A DNA stretch of 64,000 bases from Algoriphagus sp. CAU 1675 (GCF_029222925.1 NZ_JARHUI010000002.1:372001-436000), one strand, 5' to 3'. Counted from the first letter of the stretch, positions 54,825-63,931 are shown. Numbers and translations: made by a program. Notes: generated from the letters alone by a model not told the origin.

Positions 54825-54857
54825 TAATTTATTAATCTGAGTGAGTTACGAATCAAG

Positions 54858-54881
54858 TTTCCGATAATTATGCATCGGAAA
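54858..54881 (-). promoter_or_regulatory. Perfect inverted repeat in the dabA leader
   Basis: TTTCCGAT (54858-54865) and ATCGGAAA (54874-54881) are exact complements around 8 bases. It stands 34 bases before the dabA ATG. There is no T run. It may be an operator, for example of LysR type, or an RNA hairpin. Confidence 0.5.
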
Positions 54882-54927
54882 GTGACCGGATATGACCCGG
54901 CGAATCATCGTCCCTAAGGACAAAAAA

Positions 54928-55296
54928 TCAACTCAGATGGATTTTCCAGGAATGGAAAAGGTCGTAAAGATGAAGGGGTTTTTTACTGGGTTTCTTATCA
55001 ATAAAGGAGTATTCCTCTTTGTTAGAAACCAAGATTTTGGACAATAATGGAGAAGCTCCCAGCCCTTCGGGCATGAATACCAATCCTGCGTCCTCTTTTT
55101 CTTCTTCCTCAATTTCAATCCAAAATTGCTCCCGGGCATCCTCAATAGGGTCTGCAGGAAAATCAAAGATTGCTTGATTATGCTCTTTTGGAGAAAGGGA
55201 ACTGGAAAATACAGCCTCGACAAATCCTACACTCTGTTCCCCTGAAAAGGACAGCAGTTGGAAAAAAAATAGAATCAGGCTGAGGATACTATTCAT
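54928..55296 (-). CDS. Small exported protein upstream of dabA
   Basis: A 122-residue protein starting MNSILSLILFFFQLLSFSG (signal peptide). The mature part has an acidic stretch (WIEIEEEEKEDAG) and ends HLYDLFHSWKIHLS. I do not recognise a family. It has its own promoter and precedes dabA by 103 bases on the same strand, so it may be the first gene of the carbon uptake operon. Its function is unknown. Confidence 0.65.
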   Translation of the reverse strand: MNSILSLILFFFQLLSFSGEQSVGFVEAVFSSSLSPKEHNQAIFDFPADPIEDAREQFWIEIEEEEKEDAGLVFMPEGLGASPLLSKILVSNKEEYSFIDKKPSKKPLHLYDLFHSWKIHLS

Positions 55297-55314
55297 AGGG
55301 TTACTAAATCATTA

Positions 55315-55322
55315 CAAATGTA
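55315..55322 (-). promoter_or_regulatory. -7 box upstream of the small exported protein and dab operon
   Basis: TACATTTG on the minus strand matches TAnnTTTG; 19 bases before the ATG at 55296. No TTTG is seen at -33. Confidence 0.5.
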
Positions 55323-55418
55323 AGAGAATTGTAAATCCATTAAAATATTTAATAATTATTTTTAGAATTTTTAATAGATCTCCCCAATCATTAAAAATCA
55401 GACATTTACAAACTGATA

Positions 55419-56201
55419 TTAGTTCATTTTTTTTGTCAAAATGTAAAATAAATCCAGTCCTTGGTCTGCATCATCAACCAACAAATAATCCTCATGGGAA
55501 ATTTCAACCACTGAATTTCCTTGTTGCTGATGGAGTTTTTTCCTATTCAGACGATTAAGAATTTCATAGGGCATTCTAAGCATCCATGCAGGAAGTCTAT
55601 GTTGGAGGTCTAAAATATCAAAACGCATGATTTTCTGAACTGACTTACGGTTTGCTTCATGATAGGCCCAAACCTCCGCATTCCCTCCAATACCTTTGGC
55701 TTCCACCTGATCAAAAATGGAGGTACAAAGGTTTTTCAATTCCTGAGGTTTGTATTCCCTAATATGCCAGGGATTTCGTGAAAGAGTATAATTGATATTT
55801 GGAGTTGAAATGATGGCCTTTCCCCCGGGTTTCAAAACCCGATAAATCTCTTCCAGAAAAAGTCGGTCATTTTGAATGTGCTCAATGACTTGAAAACTCA
55901 CAACGGTATCAAAGGAATTATCCTCCAAACCTGAGAAAGGTGGAATCACCGCCTGTCTGAAATCCACTTCTGGAAATCTTGATTTCAGGGATTCGATCAC
56001 TTCCTCAATTTTGTCTATACCCAAATAAGATTCAGCAAGTGGCAATAAAGTCTCCACTCCTCTCCCCTCTCCACAGCCCACTTCCAGTAATTTTCCACTG
56101 ATCCAAGGCTTGGCAGCAATGTATGCTTTCAGCAATCTTTGGTGGATTGGATTGTCACTGATCAACTTATCAGAGGCGATTTCCGTTGTATAGGTAGCCA
56201 T
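55419..56201 (-). CDS. SAM-dependent methyltransferase
   Basis: A 260-residue class I methyltransferase. Motif I is LLEVGCGEGRGVE (about 38), the acidic end of strand 2 is GIDKIEE, and the post-motif segments are DTVVSFQVIEHIQND and VLKPGGKAIISTPN, matching Methyltransf_11/23. Substrate unknown. It is divergent from the GWxTD gene with overlapping promoters. Confidence 0.88.
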   Translation of the reverse strand: MATYTTEIASDKLISDNPIHQRLLKAYIAAKPWISGKLLEVGCGEGRGVETLLPLAESYLGIDKIEEVIESLKSRFPEVDFRQAVIPPFSGLEDNSFDTVVSFQVIEHIQNDRLFLEEIYRVLKPGGKAIISTPNINYTLSRNPWHIREYKPQELKNLCTSIFDQVEAKGIGGNAEVWAYHEANRKSVQKIMRFDILDLQHRLPAWMLRMPYEILNRLNRKKLHQQQGNSVVEISHEDYLLVDDADQGLDLFYILTKKMN

Positions 56202-56212
56202 TTAAAATTTTA

Positions 56213-56229
56213 CTATTTTGGCAAAAGTA
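56213..56229. promoter_or_regulatory. Overlapping divergent promoters of methyltransferase and GWxTD genes
   Basis: Minus strand: TACTTTTG (56229-56222), a perfect -7 box, 21 bases before the methyltransferase ATG. Plus strand: CTATTTTG (56213-56220), a close match for the GWxTD gene. The boxes are 1 base apart and mirror each other. Confidence 0.5.
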
Positions 56230-56262
56230 AGCTTAATTTTTAAAAACAGAGACCAACACCCA

Positions 56263-57498
56263 ATGAAGCGAAATTCCATTCAATTACTGATTTTTTTATT
56301 TCTCTTCTCCGGATTGAATTTTACCGGATTTGCCCAAAAAAATATCAGTGATCTCAATCAGGCTCTGCGGTATTCCAGATATTCCAGGTTGGCCCTGAAA
56401 ATCATTCCCATTAGAATATCAGATACTCAGTTCAAAGTCCAGTTTATTGCCGAGAAAATCGAAGAGAATCCTGAATTCAGTTCTTACAGTTTTTCCTATT
56501 CCATGCTTGCTGGATATCAAGATGAGTTGACTCCTGAAAAAAACATCCTTCTGACAGACCTGGACCTCAAAGCAGATACTGACCGACATTGGTTTTTTGA
56601 AAAAGAGCTGGATATACCTAGCGATAATACAGAATCAATCCTTTTGTTTTCAGCCTTGGACACCAGACAGGGAGATGAGTATTACTATCATATAGACCTG
56701 AAAAGCTCCTTTATTTTTGGCCACCCGACCTTTGGTGCCTATTATGCCAATTCGGTTCCTTTTGATCAGAGCTATCTGACAGCTGGGGAAGCCTTGCTTT
56801 TCAAAACCACAGCAGGACCTGGAATCCATGGATTTTATTATCCTATTGATTTTGACGTACCCTATCCTCCCATGGAAACCAAACCAGCCCCTGTTCCCAG
56901 AGAATTGGAAGTGGTAGACCAAGGCGAATTTCTGGCCAATATCCCCAAGGAACTGGATAAGATCGGATATTACTTTTTCCAGCAAGACACCAGTGACAAT
57001 TCAGGGCTATTGATCAAGACAACCCACGAAGCTTTCCCCAAAGTCAACTCCTGGGATGAAATGATTCAGATGGTTACTTATATCTCAACAAGAAGTGAGC
57101 ATGAGGCGCTGCTGCTTGCACAGGACAAAAAGAAAGCACTGGATGAGTATTGGATCAACATGGCTAGAAACCCGGAAACTGCAAAGGAACTGATCAGGGA
57201 ATATTTTAGACAAGTAGAATTCGCCAATCTTCTATTCACTGACTTCAAGGAAGGTTGGAAAACAGACAAAGGAATGGTATATATTGTCATGGGACCTCCC
57301 CAAGAAGTCAACTTTTACCTCGACCGGGAAGTTTGGTCTTATCAAGGTATGGATGAGAGTTCAAAAATTCGCTTTACTTTTGCACGGGTAAAAAATATTC
57401 TGAACCCACATTATTACACCCTGAACCGATCTAGAGCCTACCAGCCAATTTGGTTCAAAAACATATCCCAATGGAGAAGCGGAAAGATGGCTTTTTGA
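56263..57498 (+). CDS. GWxTD domain protein
   Basis: A 411-residue exported protein starting MKRNSIQLLIFLFLFSG and ending the signal at FAQ. The upstream in-frame start at 56218 would precede or coincide with the promoter, so the ATG at 56263 is used. The name-giving motif is EGWKTDKGMVYIVMGPP (GWKTD), preceded by EYWINMARNPETAKELIREYF, the GWxTD domain core. The N-terminal part is beta-rich. GWxTD proteins are common in Bacteroidota; no function is established. Its 3' end overlaps the rlmB start by 28 bases. Confidence 0.87.
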   Translation: MKRNSIQLLIFLFLFSGLNFTGFAQKNISDLNQALRYSRYSRLALKIIPIRISDTQFKVQFIAEKIEENPEFSSYSFSYSMLAGYQDELTPEKNILLTDLDLKADTDRHWFFEKELDIPSDNTESILLFSALDTRQGDEYYYHIDLKSSFIFGHPTFGAYYANSVPFDQSYLTAGEALLFKTTAGPGIHGFYYPIDFDVPYPPMETKPAPVPRELEVVDQGEFLANIPKELDKIGYYFFQQDTSDNSGLLIKTTHEAFPKVNSWDEMIQMVTYISTRSEHEALLLAQDKKKALDEYWINMARNPETAKELIREYFRQVEFANLLFTDFKEGWKTDKGMVYIVMGPPQEVNFYLDREVWSYQGMDESSKIRFTFARVKNILNPHYYTLNRSRAYQPIWFKNISQWRSGKMAF

Positions 57499-58247
57499 TA
57501 GAAAAAGGCGCACATGACAAAGATTTTATTTTTGGAACCAGAGCAGTCATGGAAGCCATACATGCAGGCAAGGAAATTGACAAAGTCCTCGTTCAGAAAG
57601 AGCTGAACAACGATCTAATCAAGGAACTTCTGCAGCTATGCAAATCAGAGAACCTTCCAGTGGTGCGGGTACCCGATGCCAAACTAAACCGGATTACCCG
57701 CAAAAACCACCAAGGGGTCATAGCTCAGATGTCAGCCATTGCCTATGCATCTTTGGATCACGTGATTGATAATTGTTATGCAGTTGGAAAATCTCCATTG
57801 ATTCTTGTTTTAGATCATATCACTGATGTCCGGAACTTTGGTGCCATGGCAAGAACTGCAGAGTGCGCAGGAGTCGATGCGATTGTCATTCCTGAAAGAG
57901 GCAGTGCCCAAATCAACTCCGATGCAATCAAAACCTCCGCTGGAGCTTTGAATTTCATACCGGTGGCCCGGGTAAAAAACCTATTCTACACCTGCAGGGA
58001 CCTTCAGAAAATGGGACTTCGCCTCGTAGCAGTTACTGAAAAAACTGATCGGGAAATGTATGAGGCAGACTTTTCCGCTCCCGTAGCTTTGGTTCTTGGC
58101 TCCGAAGAAGATGGGATTTCTCAGGAAATCATGGGGATTGTGGATGAAAAAGTCAAAATTCCTATGGCTGGAAATATTGAAAGCTTGAATGTTTCTGTTT
58201 CAGCTGGTGTCGCCATTTACGAAGCGATCCGACAAAGAAAGGCATAA
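57471..58247 (+). CDS. rlmB: 23S rRNA 2'-O-ribose methyltransferase, RlmB type
   Basis: A 258-residue SpoU-family (SPOUT) enzyme that methylates the ribose of a guanosine in 23S rRNA. N-terminal substrate-binding domain (DFIFGTRAVMEAIHAG, RITRKNHQGVIAQM), then motif 1 LDHITDVRNFGAMARTAECAG, motif 2 LVLGSEEDGIS and motif 3 NIESLNVSVSAGVAIYEA, all intact. A TTG at 57450 is in frame, but the ATG at 57471 gives the normal N-terminus. It overlaps the GWxTD gene. Confidence 0.94.
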   Translation: MEKRKDGFLIEKGAHDKDFIFGTRAVMEAIHAGKEIDKVLVQKELNNDLIKELLQLCKSENLPVVRVPDAKLNRITRKNHQGVIAQMSAIAYASLDHVIDNCYAVGKSPLILVLDHITDVRNFGAMARTAECAGVDAIVIPERGSAQINSDAIKTSAGALNFIPVARVKNLFYTCRDLQKMGLRLVAVTEKTDREMYEADFSAPVALVLGSEEDGISQEIMGIVDEKVKIPMAGNIESLNVSVSAGVAIYEAIRQRKA

Positions 58248-58254
58248 AAACAAA

Positions 58255-58286
58255 AGAGGATTTCAAATGAAATCCTCTCCTTTTTT
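58255..58286 (+). terminator. Bidirectional terminator between rlmB and manC
   Basis: AGAGGATTTCA and TGAAATCCTCT form a perfect 11-base stem with a two-base centre, followed by CCTTTTTT. It overlaps the last codons and stop of the convergent manC gene. Confidence 0.85.
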
Positions 58287-59336
58287 ACGGGCATCCGATA
58301 CGAACTCCCGGAATTTTTTCTCACTGTCCAAGGGGCAAATCAACAGTACATTTTCGGTTTCATTGACCAAATAGTTGTCCAGTCCCTGGACAACAACCAG
58401 TTTCCCACTTTCCGATTTGATATAACTGTTTCTGGTATCATAAAGGATGGCATTAGCCTCCAATACATTTTGGTTTTCGTCTTTTTCCCGCATATCATGA
58501 AGACTGTTCCAAGAACCCAAATCAGACCATCCAAAGTCTCCCAGGATAACATATACTTGATCAGACTTTTCCATCACTCCATAATCTATGGAAATGTTTT
58601 TCACCTGCATATAGGCTTTGGTGATGTGCTCTGCCTCGTTTACCTTTCCGAAAAAGCCCTCAACTTCCTCAAAAACCTCTGCCAAATCAGGCATATATTT
58701 TTCGAAAGCCTGAATCAAGCTATCACATCTCCAGACAAACATCCCTGAGTTCCATACAAAGTCCCCGCTTTCCAGAAAAGCTTTTGCAAGTTTGATATTT
58801 GGCTTTTCTGTAAAAGTCTTGACCTTTAGAGCATCTTCCCCATTTCCCTCCAGATACTGAATATACCCATATCCAGTTTCAGGTCGGTTTGGTTTGATCC
58901 CCAATGTGATCAATCTCCCCGGTTGCTGAGCCGCTTCAAGGGCTTTGCCAATGGTAGATACAAATTTTTTCTCCTGCAGAATCAGGTGATCTGCCGGAGT
59001 TACAATTAAGGTAGCATTTGGATCAAAGGAATTAACCTTGTAGGCAGCATAGGCTATACAGGTTGCGGTATTTTTCCGACTTGGTTCCCTTAGAATCTGT
59101 GAGTCCTTCAACTCAGGCAACTGCTCTTTTACCAGAGCAACGTATTTCCGGTAAGTCACCACGATAAACTGCTCGGGATCCGCTATTTCCCGGAATCTGT
59201 CGTAGGTCATTTGCAAAAGCGTACGGCCAGTCCCCAGTATATCCAAAAATTGTTTAGGGCGCTTCCTTCTGCTGTATGGCCAAAATCGGGTTCCAATGCC
59301 ACCGGCCATGATAACTATATAAGGCTTTTCCTGCAT
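58263..59336 (-). CDS. manC: Mannose-1-phosphate guanylyltransferase
   Basis: A 357-residue nucleotidyltransferase making GDP-mannose from GTP and mannose-1-phosphate. N-terminal signature MAGGIGTRFWPYSRRKRPKQF, then VTPADHLI with the catalytic Asp, TGYGYIQYLE and FTEKPN. It is the short single-function type, without the isomerase domain. GDP-mannose feeds polysaccharide and glycoprotein synthesis. It follows kdsD by 8 bases in one operon. Confidence 0.94.
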   Translation of the reverse strand: MQEKPYIVIMAGGIGTRFWPYSRRKRPKQFLDILGTGRTLLQMTYDRFREIADPEQFIVVTYRKYVALVKEQLPELKDSQILREPSRKNTATCIAYAAYKVNSFDPNATLIVTPADHLILQEKKFVSTIGKALEAAQQPGRLITLGIKPNRPETGYGYIQYLEGNGEDALKVKTFTEKPNIKLAKAFLESGDFVWNSGMFVWRCDSLIQAFEKYMPDLAEVFEEVEGFFGKVNEAEHITKAYMQVKNISIDYGVMEKSDQVYVILGDFGWSDLGSWNSLHDMREKDENQNVLEANAILYDTRNSYIKSESGKLVVVQGLDNYLVNETENVLLICPLDSEKKFREFVSDARKKGEDFI

Positions 59337-59344
59337 GCTTTTCG

Positions 59345-60313
59345 TTAAACTATTCCTTCTTTCATTAATTCATGAATATGAACAAATCCGGCGATTTTTT
59401 CCCCATCCATAGCCACAAGTTGAGTGATATTGTAATTCCTCATCAGATTCAAGGCACGGATGGCATATTCGTCCTTTGAAATAGTTTTAGGATTGGGGGT
59501 CATGATGTCAGATGCTTTCAAAGATTGAATATTCAATGATTTTTGTAACATACGTCTAAGATCTCCATCGGTTATGATTCCCAACAAACAATCCTTTTCG
59601 TCAACCACGGCTGTGGCTCCGAGACGTTTTCCGGAGATTTCCAAGATGACCTCAGCAAGTCCCGAATCAGCTTTTACCTTGGGAAGCTGATCAACTGAAA
59701 GCAAATCACTGACTCTGAGATACAACTGTTTCCCGAGTGAACCACCCGGGTGGTATTTCGCAAAATCTTCTGGTGTAAAACCACGAGCTTCCAAGAGACA
59801 AACAGCCAATGCATCACCCATTGCAAGATGTGCGGTAGTACTGGTGGTAGGCGCCAGATTGTTAGGACAGGCTTCTTCCCCGATGGTGGCATTGAGTACA
59901 AAATCTGCCTGTTCGGCAAGGTAACTTTTAGTATTACTGACCAGAGCTACCAAAACAGATCCTAATTTTTTAAGCAGAGGAACCAAAACTTTGATCTCCG
60001 GCGTGTTGCCACTTTTGGAAATACAAATCACCACATCCTCTTTCTGGATCATACCCAAATCCCCGTGGATTGCATCAGCAGCATGCATAAAAAGAGCAGG
60101 GGTTCCGGTACTGTTCAGAGTCGCTACAATTTTATTGGCAATGATGGCGCTTTTGCCAATTCCAGTAATCACCACTCTTCCTTTGCTCTCCAAAATCTGC
60201 CCTACGCATGCCTCAAAATCAGCATCCAGATAGGTAACTAAATTTAAAATAGCTTCCGCTTCATTTTGCAGAACTCTGGTGGCTGTATTTCTAATATTTT
60301 TAGCTAAATTCAA
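59345..60313 (-). CDS. kdsD: Arabinose-5-phosphate isomerase (KdsD/KpsF type)
   Basis: A 322-residue sugar-phosphate isomerase converting ribulose-5-phosphate to arabinose-5-phosphate for Kdo synthesis. SIS domain (about 35-185) with GRVVITGIGKSAIIANKIVATLNSTGTPALF, the HAADAIHGDLG segment and ISKSGNT; two CBS domains follow (about 205-320; ATAVVDEKDCLLGIITDGDLRR). The first gene of the kdsD-manC operon; both serve cell-surface polysaccharide synthesis. Confidence 0.93.
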   Translation of the reverse strand: MNLAKNIRNTATRVLQNEAEAILNLVTYLDADFEACVGQILESKGRVVITGIGKSAIIANKIVATLNSTGTPALFMHAADAIHGDLGMIQKEDVVICISKSGNTPEIKVLVPLLKKLGSVLVALVSNTKSYLAEQADFVLNATIGEEACPNNLAPTTSTTAHLAMGDALAVCLLEARGFTPEDFAKYHPGGSLGKQLYLRVSDLLSVDQLPKVKADSGLAEVILEISGKRLGATAVVDEKDCLLGIITDGDLRRMLQKSLNIQSLKASDIMTPNPKTISKDEYAIRALNLMRNYNITQLVAMDGEKIAGFVHIHELMKEGIV

Positions 60314-60332
60314 TTTTACCTGTGTTAATCAC

Positions 60333-60350
60333 TAATTTTGTACAAAGGTA
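60333..60350. promoter_or_regulatory. Overlapping divergent promoters of kdsD-manC and recQ
   Basis: Plus strand: TAATTTTG (60333-60340), a perfect -7 box for recQ. Minus strand: TACCTTTG (60350-60343), a perfect -7 box for kdsD. They are two bases apart and mirror each other, so the two polymerases should exclude each other. Confidence 0.6.
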
Positions 60351-60409
60351 TAAAAGTAATCGATCATTCCTGTTCACAGGCTTCATCTACCCTTTAAGCC
60401 CTTATTCAA

Positions 60410-62590
60410 GTGGAAGAAAAAGTAAAAGCAGAACTTAAAAGAATATTCGGCTTCAGTCAGTTCCGGGGAAATCAAGAGCCCATTGTTGATAATTTGCTCA
60501 AGCAGCGAAATACCTTCGTCATTATGCCAACGGGGGCTGGTAAATCCTTGTGTTATCAACTACCCGCTGTGGTCAAAGAAGGCACTGCAATCGTGATTTC
60601 TCCTTTGATCGCGCTGATGAAAAACCAGGTGGATCAACTTAACGCAATCGGAATCAATGCCCACTTTCTTAATTCAACCCTCAACAAGTCTGAAGTAAAT
60701 AAGGTCAAAAGTGAGGTGTTGAGTAAAAAGACCAAATTGCTTTACGTAGCACCAGAATCCCTGACTAAGGAAGAAAACATCGCGTTTCTAAAAGAGGCAG
60801 ACTTGAGTTTTGTGGCTATTGATGAGGCCCACTGCATTTCTGAATGGGGACATGACTTTCGGCCAGAATACCGAAAAATCAAATCAATTGTGGCCCAGAT
60901 TGCACCAAACCTGCCCATAATTGCTCTTACAGCTACCGCAACTCCAAAAGTTCAGCAGGATATCCAACGGAACCTTCACATGGAAGAGGCGGACTTGTTC
61001 AAATCTTCCTTTAACCGGACCAACCTTTTTTACGAGGTGAGACCCAAAGTGAAGAACGAGTCCAAAAAGCAACTAATCAAATTCATCAAATCCCACAAAG
61101 GGAAATCTGGAATCATCTATTGCCTGAGCAGGAAAAAGGTAGAGGAAATCGCCGAACTCCTCCGAGTCAATCAGATCAATGCAGCCCCCTATCATGCTGG
61201 GTTGGAATCCGCTGTTCGGATCAAAAACCAGGATGATTTTCTCAATGAAGAGTTGGACGTGATCGTTGCGACCATTGCTTTCGGAATGGGAATCGACAAA
61301 CCGGATGTCCGCTATGTAATTCACTACGATGTTCCTAAATCCCTTGAAGGCTATTACCAGGAAACAGGGCGAGCAGGTCGTGATGGACTGGAAGGTCATT
61401 GCCTGATGTTTTACAGATACGAAGACATCATCAAACTGGACAAGTTCAACAAGGACAAAGCCGTCACTGAACGGGAAAACGCTAAAATTCTTCTTCAGGA
61501 AATGGCCGCCTATGCAGAGACTGGAGTTTGCAGAAGAAAATTTATACTCAATTATTTCGGAGAAACTCTAGAGGAGGATTGTGGCTTCTGTGACAATTGT
61601 AAACGGGAACGCGAAACTTACGAAGGGATAGACTTTATCACTACAGCCTTGGAGGCTGTCAAGCAAACTACGGAGCGTTTTGGTCTAGAACATTTGGTCA
61701 AGGTCATCTTGGGAGAGAAAACCGATTACACAACCAGCTACAAGCATGATCAGCTTGCTGTATTTGGAAAAGGGAAAGATGAGTCCGAAAAGCTGTGGAC
61801 CTCAGTTCTTCGACAGGCTATGATTCTGAACCTGTTGGAAAAGGACATCGAAAATTATGGAATTCTCAAATTGACTCCCAAGGGCAAGTCGTTTTTGGAG
61901 GCGCCTTATTCTGTGGAATTGTACAAAGACCATGACTTCGAAAAGGAAGTGGAAAATGAGCAACCTGAAGTTGAAGTTCGTAGCGGAGGGGTAGCCTATG
62001 ATGAAAAGCTCTTTGAGCTCCTCAAAGCCGAACGTAAAAAAGTTGCCCGTGCCAAAGGGTTACCTCCTTATGTAATTTTCCAAGACCCTTCCTTAGAGGA
62101 AATGGCGACAATTTATCCAACCACCCGTGAGGAATTGGCACAAATCAATGGGGTCGGGATGGGAAAAGTGGCTAAATTTGGAGCACCTTTTCTAAAACTG
62201 ATTGCGAATTATGTAGAGGAAAACGAGATTGAAACCGCTTCCGATGTGGTGGTCAAGTCTTCAGGTACACGTTCGAAAGTAAAAATTTCCATAATCCAGC
62301 AAATCGACCGCAAGATTGACCTGGATGAGATTGCTGAAAATCTCAACATTAGTATGGGTGAATTGCTTCAAGAAATTGAGCAGATTATCTATAGCGGAAC
62401 CAAACTTAATATCGATTACTACATTCAGCACATCATGGATGAGGACAGAGAAGAAATCCTCCATGATTATTTTATGAATGCAGAAACCGACCATATTAAA
62501 GCAGCACTGGAAGAACTTGAGGATGAAGACTTCGCTGAGGACGAACTGCGGGTCTACAGAATCAAATTTATTTCGGAGCACGCAAATTAA
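60410..62590 (+). CDS. recQ: ATP-dependent DNA helicase RecQ
   Basis: A 726-residue 3'-5' DNA helicase. Motif I is MPTGAGKSLCYQLPA (Lys45), DEAH at 138-141, followed by the RecQ aromatic loop CISEWGHDFRPEY; motif VI QETGRAGRDG. The zinc-binding domain holds four cysteines (CRRKF, CGFCDNCKR). RQC and HRDC domains (IFQDPSLEEMATIYPTTREEL) follow, then an extra C-terminal extension of about 110 residues with an HTH-like character, seen in other Bacteroidota RecQ proteins. The start appears to be GTG (60410); no ATG fits. Confidence 0.95.
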   Translation: MEEKVKAELKRIFGFSQFRGNQEPIVDNLLKQRNTFVIMPTGAGKSLCYQLPAVVKEGTAIVISPLIALMKNQVDQLNAIGINAHFLNSTLNKSEVNKVKSEVLSKKTKLLYVAPESLTKEENIAFLKEADLSFVAIDEAHCISEWGHDFRPEYRKIKSIVAQIAPNLPIIALTATATPKVQQDIQRNLHMEEADLFKSSFNRTNLFYEVRPKVKNESKKQLIKFIKSHKGKSGIIYCLSRKKVEEIAELLRVNQINAAPYHAGLESAVRIKNQDDFLNEELDVIVATIAFGMGIDKPDVRYVIHYDVPKSLEGYYQETGRAGRDGLEGHCLMFYRYEDIIKLDKFNKDKAVTERENAKILLQEMAAYAETGVCRRKFILNYFGETLEEDCGFCDNCKRERETYEGIDFITTALEAVKQTTERFGLEHLVKVILGEKTDYTTSYKHDQLAVFGKGKDESEKLWTSVLRQAMILNLLEKDIENYGILKLTPKGKSFLEAPYSVELYKDHDFEKEVENEQPEVEVRSGGVAYDEKLFELLKAERKKVARAKGLPPYVIFQDPSLEEMATIYPTTREELAQINGVGMGKVAKFGAPFLKLIANYVEENEIETASDVVVKSSGTRSKVKISIIQQIDRKIDLDEIAENLNISMGELLQEIEQIIYSGTKLNIDYYIQHIMDEDREEILHDYFMNAETDHIKAALEELEDEDFAEDELRVYRIKFISEHAN

Positions 62591-62604
62591 ACTGAACCTA
62601 GTAA

Positions 62605-63894
62605 ATGAATATACTATTATTGGGAAGCGGAGGCCGAGAGCATGCCTTTGCTTGGAAAATTGCACAAAGTCCCAAGTGTAGCCAACTGTTTGTAGCACCT
62701 GGAAATGCAGGCACCTCTGAGGTCGCCAAAAATCTTCCCATCGCTGTCACCGATTTTGAAGGGATTAAAGCTGCAATACTCACCAACCAGATTGATTTAG
62801 TTGTAGTAGGGCCTGAAGAGCCTTTGGTCAAAGGCTTGGTAGACTTTCTACTTGCACAGGAAGAAACTCATGCCATCCCTGTAGTAGGGCCATCTCAATT
62901 AGGAGCGACCTTGGAGGGCAGCAAGGATTTTTCCAAGCTCTTTATGCAACGCAACAAGGTTCCAACTGCCGCCTATGAAACTTTCACTGCCGACCAACTG
63001 GAAGAAGGTCTGGCTTATTTGGATAAACAAAGCCTACCTATCGTTTTGAAAGCGGATGGCCTAGCCGCTGGAAAAGGCGTTTTGATCTGTGAAACCCTTG
63101 AAGACGCGAAGTCCTCTCTCAAGGAAATGTTGTTGGATCAAAAATTTGGAGAAGCATCCTCCAAGGTAGTTATCGAAGAATTTTTGACCGGGATTGAGCT
63201 ATCTGTTTTTGTTGCTACGGACGGAAAGAGCTACCGGATTCTACCCGAAGCCAAGGACTACAAACGAATCGGTGAAGGCGACACTGGCTTGAACACCGGA
63301 GGAATGGGAGCTGTGAGTCCGGTGATCTTCGCAGATGCAGAATTCATGAAAAAGGTAGAAGACCGTGTGGTCAAACCTACCATCGCAGGACTCGCATCAG
63401 AGGATATTTCCTACAAGGGATTCCTTTTTATTGGACTAATGAATAATAATGGGGATCCATTCGTGATTGAATACAATGTCCGCATGGGAGATCCTGAAAC
63501 AGAAGCCGTTCTCCCAAGAATCGAGAGTGATTTTGTTGATTTACTTTGGGCAATGGGAACCGGAGCCTTGAAAGATTACCAGCTTGAAATCTCCCCGGAT
63601 TATGCCACCACGGTGGTCATGGTTAGCGGAGGCTATCCAGGATCCTATGAAAAAGGTTTTCCAATTTCACTTCCAGAAAAAGTCAGTGGAAGTGTTATTT
63701 TCCATGCTGGAACCGGGCTCAACCAAGAAGGCAAACTGGTGAACCAAGGAGGCAGGGTAATTGCGGTGACAGGAAGAGGAAAAGAGCTGAAAGAAGCTCT
63801 TGAAAATGCTTTTTCGACCGTAAACCAAATCCATTGGGAAGGCTCTTATTTCCGAAAGGATATTGGACAGGACATTTTGAAATTGATGAATTAA
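62605..63894 (+). CDS. purD: Phosphoribosylamine-glycine ligase
   Basis: A 429-residue ATP-grasp enzyme of purine synthesis that joins glycine to phosphoribosylamine. N-terminal LLGSGGREHAFAWKI, the PEEPLVKGLVDF segment, the ATP-grasp block LKADGLAAGKGV, the signature PEAKDYKRIGEGDTGLNTGGMGA and EYNVRMGDPETE are all present. It follows recQ by 14 bases and may share its transcript. Confidence 0.97.
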   Translation: MNILLLGSGGREHAFAWKIAQSPKCSQLFVAPGNAGTSEVAKNLPIAVTDFEGIKAAILTNQIDLVVVGPEEPLVKGLVDFLLAQEETHAIPVVGPSQLGATLEGSKDFSKLFMQRNKVPTAAYETFTADQLEEGLAYLDKQSLPIVLKADGLAAGKGVLICETLEDAKSSLKEMLLDQKFGEASSKVVIEEFLTGIELSVFVATDGKSYRILPEAKDYKRIGEGDTGLNTGGMGAVSPVIFADAEFMKKVEDRVVKPTIAGLASEDISYKGFLFIGLMNNNGDPFVIEYNVRMGDPETEAVLPRIESDFVDLLWAMGTGALKDYQLEISPDYATTVVMVSGGYPGSYEKGFPISLPEKVSGSVIFHAGTGLNQEGKLVNQGGRVIAVTGRGKELKEALENAFSTVNQIHWEGSYFRKDIGQDILKLMN

Positions 63895-63931
63895 ACCCAA
63901 AACTAATCGGGGCCAAGCCCTGCGCTCATAT

